The notes under the pieces: model-generated
Told to the model about the DNA's origin: nothing
Databases searched by the model: none
The model's input: the letters and a program-made list of their open reading frames with translations, nothing else
Position numbers and translations under genes: made by a program
Shown here: positions 60,758-64,000 of the stretch, one piece after another
How the letters are laid out: every line of letters starts with the position of its first letter
Position numbering within the stretch: position 1 is the stretch's first letter
NCBI RefSeq assembly: GCF_028657195.3
Contig: NZ_JANCPR020000023.1
Coordinates: 62,001 to 126,000, forward strand
Direction of reading: 5' to 3'
Length of the DNA stretch: 64,000 nucleotides
DNA from: Streptomyces iconiensis
Lineage (GTDB): Bacteria > Actinomycetota > Actinomycetes > Streptomycetales > Streptomycetaceae

Positions 60758-61000
60758 GTGACCGATCCCTACCGCAGTTTCGCGGCGCCCGAGGCGAGGC
60801 GGCCGGAGCGGACCGAGACCTCGCAGGCCGGCATGGCGCGTCCGGTGCTGTGGCTGTTGTTGCTGGTCAGCGCCGTGCTGAACGCGGTGACCTCGTCGAT
60901 CGGGGGCATCAGCGTCTTCGTCGGTATCGGTATGGGGCTGGCCACCCTGGCCTTCGCTGCCGCACTCGTCGTCCACTACCGCAGGCGGAGGCGAGCGTGA
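60758..61000 (+). CDS. small two-helix membrane protein (paralogue 2)
   Basis: An 80-aa product from GTG 60758 with AGGGAG upstream. Helices (PVLWLLLLVSAVLNAVTSSI and the next) match those of the protein at 59375. Its stop overlaps the ABC ATPase start (GTGA, 60997-61000), so it is made with the transporter. The preceding 120 bases are tandem CCCGACGGTCAA-type repeats without coding evidence. Confidence 0.65.
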   Translation: MTDPYRSFAAPEARRPERTETSQAGMARPVLWLLLLVSAVLNAVTSSIGGISVFVGIGMGLATLAFAAALVVHYRRRRRA

Positions 61001-61965
61001 AGTTCCGCCGCAACGGGGGCCGCCGCGGGGCGGACACCGGCCCCGCCGCCTCTCGTAACGGCGGCCCTGACCTCCGCACAGTGGGTCTCCGCACAGTGGA
61101 TCTCCCCGCGACGGCTCTCCCCGCGACGGATCTGGGCGCGACGGATCTGGGCGCGACAGACCTGGGTACGGCCGATCCGCGCACGCGTACGTACACGGCC
61201 GATCCGCGCACGCGTATGCGGCAGCCGGGGCCCGGGAGTGGGCGGCGGACGCCCGCCGTGGAACTGGCCGGTGTCACCAAGACGTACCCCGGGGACGTCC
61301 GGGCGCTCGATGAGGTGTCGCTCGTGGTCGAACGCGGCACGTTCCTCGCCGTGATGGGGCCTTCGGGTTCCGGCAAGAGCACGCTGATGCACTGCGCGGC
61401 CGGGCTGGACTCGCCTACCGCAGGGCGTGCCTTCATCGACGGCACGGAGATCGGCACGCTGAACGAGACCCGCCGCACCGAACTGCGCAGGAAGAGCGTC
61501 GGCTTCATCTTCCAGTCCTACAACCTGGTGCCGTCCCTCAGCGTCGAGGACAACATCATGCTGCCGCTGCGGCTCGCGGGCCGGTCGCCCGACCGTGAGT
61601 GGGTGCGCGGCCTGGTCGAACGGGTCGGCCTGGCAGACCGGCTGACCCGCCGCCCCGCCGAGCTGTCCGGTGGCCAGCAGCAACGGGCCGCCATAGCCCG
61701 CGCGTTGGCGGCCAGGCCCGCCGTCGTGTTCGCCGACGAGCCGACGGGCGCGCTCGATCTGCGCACCGGCCGGGAGGTGCTCGCGCTGCTGCGTGACCTG
61801 GTGGACGGCCTCGGCCAGACCGTCGTGATGGTCACCCACGACCCGGCCGCCGCAGCCCGTGCCGACCTGGCGAAGGTCATGGCCGACGGGCGCGTCGTGG
61901 ACACGCGTGTGAAGCCCACGGCGGGCGAACTGGCCACCTGTGTCACGGCGTTGGAGACGGAGTAG
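60997..61965 (+). CDS. ABC transporter ATP-binding protein (MacB/LolD-like)
   Basis: The 322-aa product from GTG 60997 has the ABC core with GPSGSGKST (Walker A, about 119-127), FQSYNLVPSL (Q-loop), LSGGQQQR (signature), VVFADEPTGALD (Walker B) and VTHD. The first 85 residues are an unusual spacer containing ATDLGATDLGATDLG repeats that come from short tandem DNA repeats. It pairs with the FtsX-type permease 3 bases downstream. Control by the adjacent two-component system suggests export or immunity against a membrane-active compound. Confidence 0.9.
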   Translation: MKFRRNGGRRGADTGPAASRNGGPDLRTVGLRTVDLPATALPATDLGATDLGATDLGTADPRTRTYTADPRTRMRQPGPGSGRRTPAVELAGVTKTYPGDVRALDEVSLVVERGTFLAVMGPSGSGKSTLMHCAAGLDSPTAGRAFIDGTEIGTLNETRRTELRRKSVGFIFQSYNLVPSLSVEDNIMLPLRLAGRSPDREWVRGLVERVGLADRLTRRPAELSGGQQQRAAIARALAARPAVVFADEPTGALDLRTGREVLALLRDLVDGLGQTVVMVTHDPAAAARADLAKVMADGRVVDTRVKPTAGELATCVTALETE

Positions 61966-61968
61966 CGC

Positions 61969-64000
61969 ATGCTGTATCTGGCCTGGCACATGGCACGCCG
62001 CAGAATCGCGGCGCTGCTGGCCGTGACCTGCGCGACGCTGGGCGGAGCCGCGATGGTCACCGCCATCGGCGTACTGGCCGAGTCCGGCTGGCGCTCGCAC
62101 GCACCGGTCGAGCGCCTCGCCCGCGCCGATGTGGTCGTCTCGGCGAGCCAGACCCACCGTCCACCCGGCGACCTGCCGGTCACGCTCCCGGAACGTGCCC
62201 GGGTGCCGGCCGAACTCGCCGACAGGCTCGCACGGCTGCCGGGCGTCGCGAGCGCGGTGAGCGATCTGAGCTTCCCCGCCGCCGTCGTCACAGGGCGCGG
62301 TGTCGCCGTACCGTCCGAAGACCCGAGCGTCAACGGTCACGGCTGGTCATCGACCGGCCTGCTCCCCGCACCGCACATCGACGGCACGGCACCGGCAGGG
62401 CCGCGCGAGGTGGCCCTGGACAAGGACACGGCAGCCGCCGCGCACGCGAAGCCGGGTGACCGCGTCAAGGTGGTCGCGGCCGGACGCCCCGGCACCTACC
62501 GTGTCTCCGCCGTACTCCAATCCCCGGGCACCGGCGTCTACTTCACTGACGCCACGGCGACACGGCTCGCCAACCACCCGAGCGCGAGCACGGACGCGGA
62601 CGCGGACGCGAAGGCGGCGTCGAGCGCGAAGGCGGCGTCGAACGTGAACGCGGCGTCGAACGTGAACGCGGCCGGCGCGCATACGGCTTCCGGCGCGAAC
62701 GCGGCCCACATCGCCAACGCGGCCCATACGGACCCGGTCGGCGCGAACCAGGTCGGCGCCAACGCCGCCCCCGCGAAGGCCGCCCCCGCCAACGCCAACT
62801 CCGCCAACGCCGCCCCCCGTACGGCCGACCTGATCGCCGTACGTGCCGAGCCGGGGGCCGGTGGCAAGGTCGTGGACGAGGTGCGCGCGGCCGTGCGGGA
62901 CAGTGGGCTGACCGTCTCCATGGGGGCTGCCAGGGGTGATGCGGAGTCGCCGGGTACGACGGCGGCGCGCTCGCTCCTCCCAGCTCTCGCGGGGTCGTTG
63001 GCGGGCGTCACCCTTCTCGTGGTGGGGTTCATCGTGGGCGGGGCGCTCTCCGTCTCGATCCAGGCCCAGCGCCGCGAACTCGCCCTTATGCGCGCGGTCG
63101 GTGCGACTCCCCGGCAGATACGCCGGCTCGCCGCAGCGCAGGCGGCGCTCATCGCCCTCGTGGCGACGGTGCCCGGTGTCGGTCTCGGCTACGTCCTGGC
63201 CGAACGCTTCCGCGATCTGCTGGTCTCCACCGGGATGCTGCCGCCCGGACTGCCCCTGACAGTAGGTCCGTTGCCTGCCGTCGCCGCCGCGGTGCTGCTG
63301 GTCGGCGTCGTGACCGTGGCGGCCCGCTGCGCCGCGTGGCGTACCTCGCGGATGCCGCCGACCGAGGCCGTCGCCGAGTCGCGCAGCGAACCCCGTACGC
63401 CGTCGAAGGCGCGTGGTCAGGTCGGTCTCGGCCTGATCGTCGTCGCGACCGGGATCTCGATCACGCCCCTGCTGACCCGTTCGCAGGCGGGCGCCGCGGT
63501 GACGTCCATGGCCGGCATTGTCGCGGCGATCGGGCTGGCGCTGGCGGGCCCCGTGCTGGTCAGCGGTATCGGCCGCACGCTGGCGAGGAAGCTGCCGCCG
63601 AAGGCGTCGGCTTCGACATGGCTGGCAGTCGCCAACAGCCACGGTTACGCGCTGCGCGTCGCCGGAGCCGTCACCACCCTCGCGATGGCCGTGGTCTTCA
63701 CGCTCACCTATGCGCTGACCCAGACCACCGTGTTGGCCGCGACCTCCGGTGATGTCGAGGACGGCACCCGCGCGCAGCTCGGCGTGAGCGCGCCCGGGCT
63801 CGGGGGCGTGCCCGAGGGCCTGCTCGCCGACGTACGGGACACCCCGGGTGTACGGGCCGCCGCCCCCGTCACCACGACCACGGCGCTGTGGCCGTACAAG
63901 ATGGCGGGGGACATCGAGACCGAGTCCAGCTCGGCGCTGGTACTGACCCCGCAGGCGCGCGGCGTCTTCGACCTCGACGTGCGGACCGGCAGCCTGTCAC
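61969..64000 (+). CDS. FtsX/MacB-type ABC permease, cut by the window end
   Basis: ATG 61969 opens a frame that is still open at the right edge (677 codons visible). An N-terminal membrane helix, a large extracellular domain, then three helices of the FtsX fold (ALAGSLAGVTLLVVGFIVGG and two others) and the coupling segment ELALMRAVGATPRQIRRL are visible; a second FtsX half begins near 63600. Residues about 207-284 are an Ala/Asn/Lys-rich low-complexity insertion (SNVNAASNVNAA) in the extracellular domain, unusual for the family. Confidence 0.88.
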   Translation, partial: MLYLAWHMARRRIAALLAVTCATLGGAAMVTAIGVLAESGWRSHAPVERLARADVVVSASQTHRPPGDLPVTLPERARVPAELADRLARLPGVASAVSDLSFPAAVVTGRGVAVPSEDPSVNGHGWSSTGLLPAPHIDGTAPAGPREVALDKDTAAAAHAKPGDRVKVVAAGRPGTYRVSAVLQSPGTGVYFTDATATRLANHPSASTDADADAKAASSAKAASNVNAASNVNAAGAHTASGANAAHIANAAHTDPVGANQVGANAAPAKAAPANANSANAAPRTADLIAVRAEPGAGGKVVDEVRAAVRDSGLTVSMGAARGDAESPGTTAARSLLPALAGSLAGVTLLVVGFIVGGALSVSIQAQRRELALMRAVGATPRQIRRLAAAQAALIALVATVPGVGLGYVLAERFRDLLVSTGMLPPGLPLTVGPLPAVAAAVLLVGVVTVAARCAAWRTSRMPPTEAVAESRSEPRTPSKARGQVGLGLIVVATGISITPLLTRSQAGAAVTSMAGIVAAIGLALAGPVLVSGIGRTLARKLPPKASASTWLAVANSHGYALRVAGAVTTLAMAVVFTLTYALTQTTVLAATSGDVEDGTRAQLGVSAPGLGGVPEGLLADVRDTPGVRAAAPVTTTTALWPYKMAGDIETESSSALVLTPQARGVFDLDVRTGSLS

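Overview
The window is high-GC DNA with the gene style of an actinomycete, most likely a Streptomyces. It shows frequent GTG starts, ATGA/GTGA stop-start overlaps, rare in-frame TTA codons, and Streptomyces-type tRNA, DEAD-box helicase, Ser/Thr kinase and biosynthetic genes.

Layout. (1) 1-12.2 kb: a defence island of about 11.5 kb bounded by a 26-bp direct repeat that is the 3' end of tRNA-Glu(UUC) (650-675 and 12131-12156). It carries a leftward operon of a MutL/MORC-type GHKL ATPase, a Mrr-nuclease/SF2-helicase fusion, a 199-aa protein of unknown function and a sigma-region-4-like protein. It also carries a type II restriction-modification set: a GIY-YIG Eco29kI-like nuclease, a C5-cytosine methyltransferase and Vsr. 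A 62-aa AbrB-like protein sits between the two blocks. An 18-bp palindrome core lies near both ends, and no integrase is present in the island. An IS630 remnant lies at the left edge. (2) 12.3-24.8 kb: mostly housekeeping or common accessory genes, namely a membrane metallophosphoesterase, a zincin, a lipoprotein, a DEAD-box RNA helicase, tRNA-Lys, a Ser/Thr kinase, an integrase pseudogene, and an MFS exporter with its TetR repressor and paired operators. (3) 24.8-28.2 kb: gene-poor DNA with an IS481 remnant and one well-formed gene, a class II lasso-peptide precursor with no maturation genes nearby.

(4) 28.2-53.9 kb: a large biosynthetic gene cluster. Twelve genes run leftward from 40.3 kb: dpgA, dpgB, dpgC and an hpgT-like aminotransferase (3,5-dihydroxyphenylglycine), then queC, queD, queE and folE (preQ0, a 7-deazapurine), a methyltransferase, and lysA-, dapC- and dapD-like genes (the diaminopimelate/lysine branch). 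Rightward from 40.9 kb come a 2-oxoglutarate-type oxygenase, an ATP-grasp ligase, an MFS exporter, a methyltransferase and an amidinotransferase. A second amidinotransferase faces the first. A final rightward unit holds a P450, a ferredoxin, and a CreE-like flavoenzyme with a CreD-like lyase, the pair that makes nitrous acid from aspartate. A LuxR-type regulator with a TTA codon stands at the left end. Two divergent units share the promoter form TTGACA-N18-TCAGAT. This mix of precursors matches no single product I know.

(5) 53.6-64 kb: a truncated ROK-like regulator, a TetR regulator, a degraded stretch, a CPBP membrane protease, and a two-component system with two paralogous small membrane proteins and an ABC exporter. 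The same palindrome (GTACAG-N4-CTGTAC) lies before the CPBP gene and in both divergent intervals of the two-component/ABC locus. The last gene, an ABC permease, runs off the right end.
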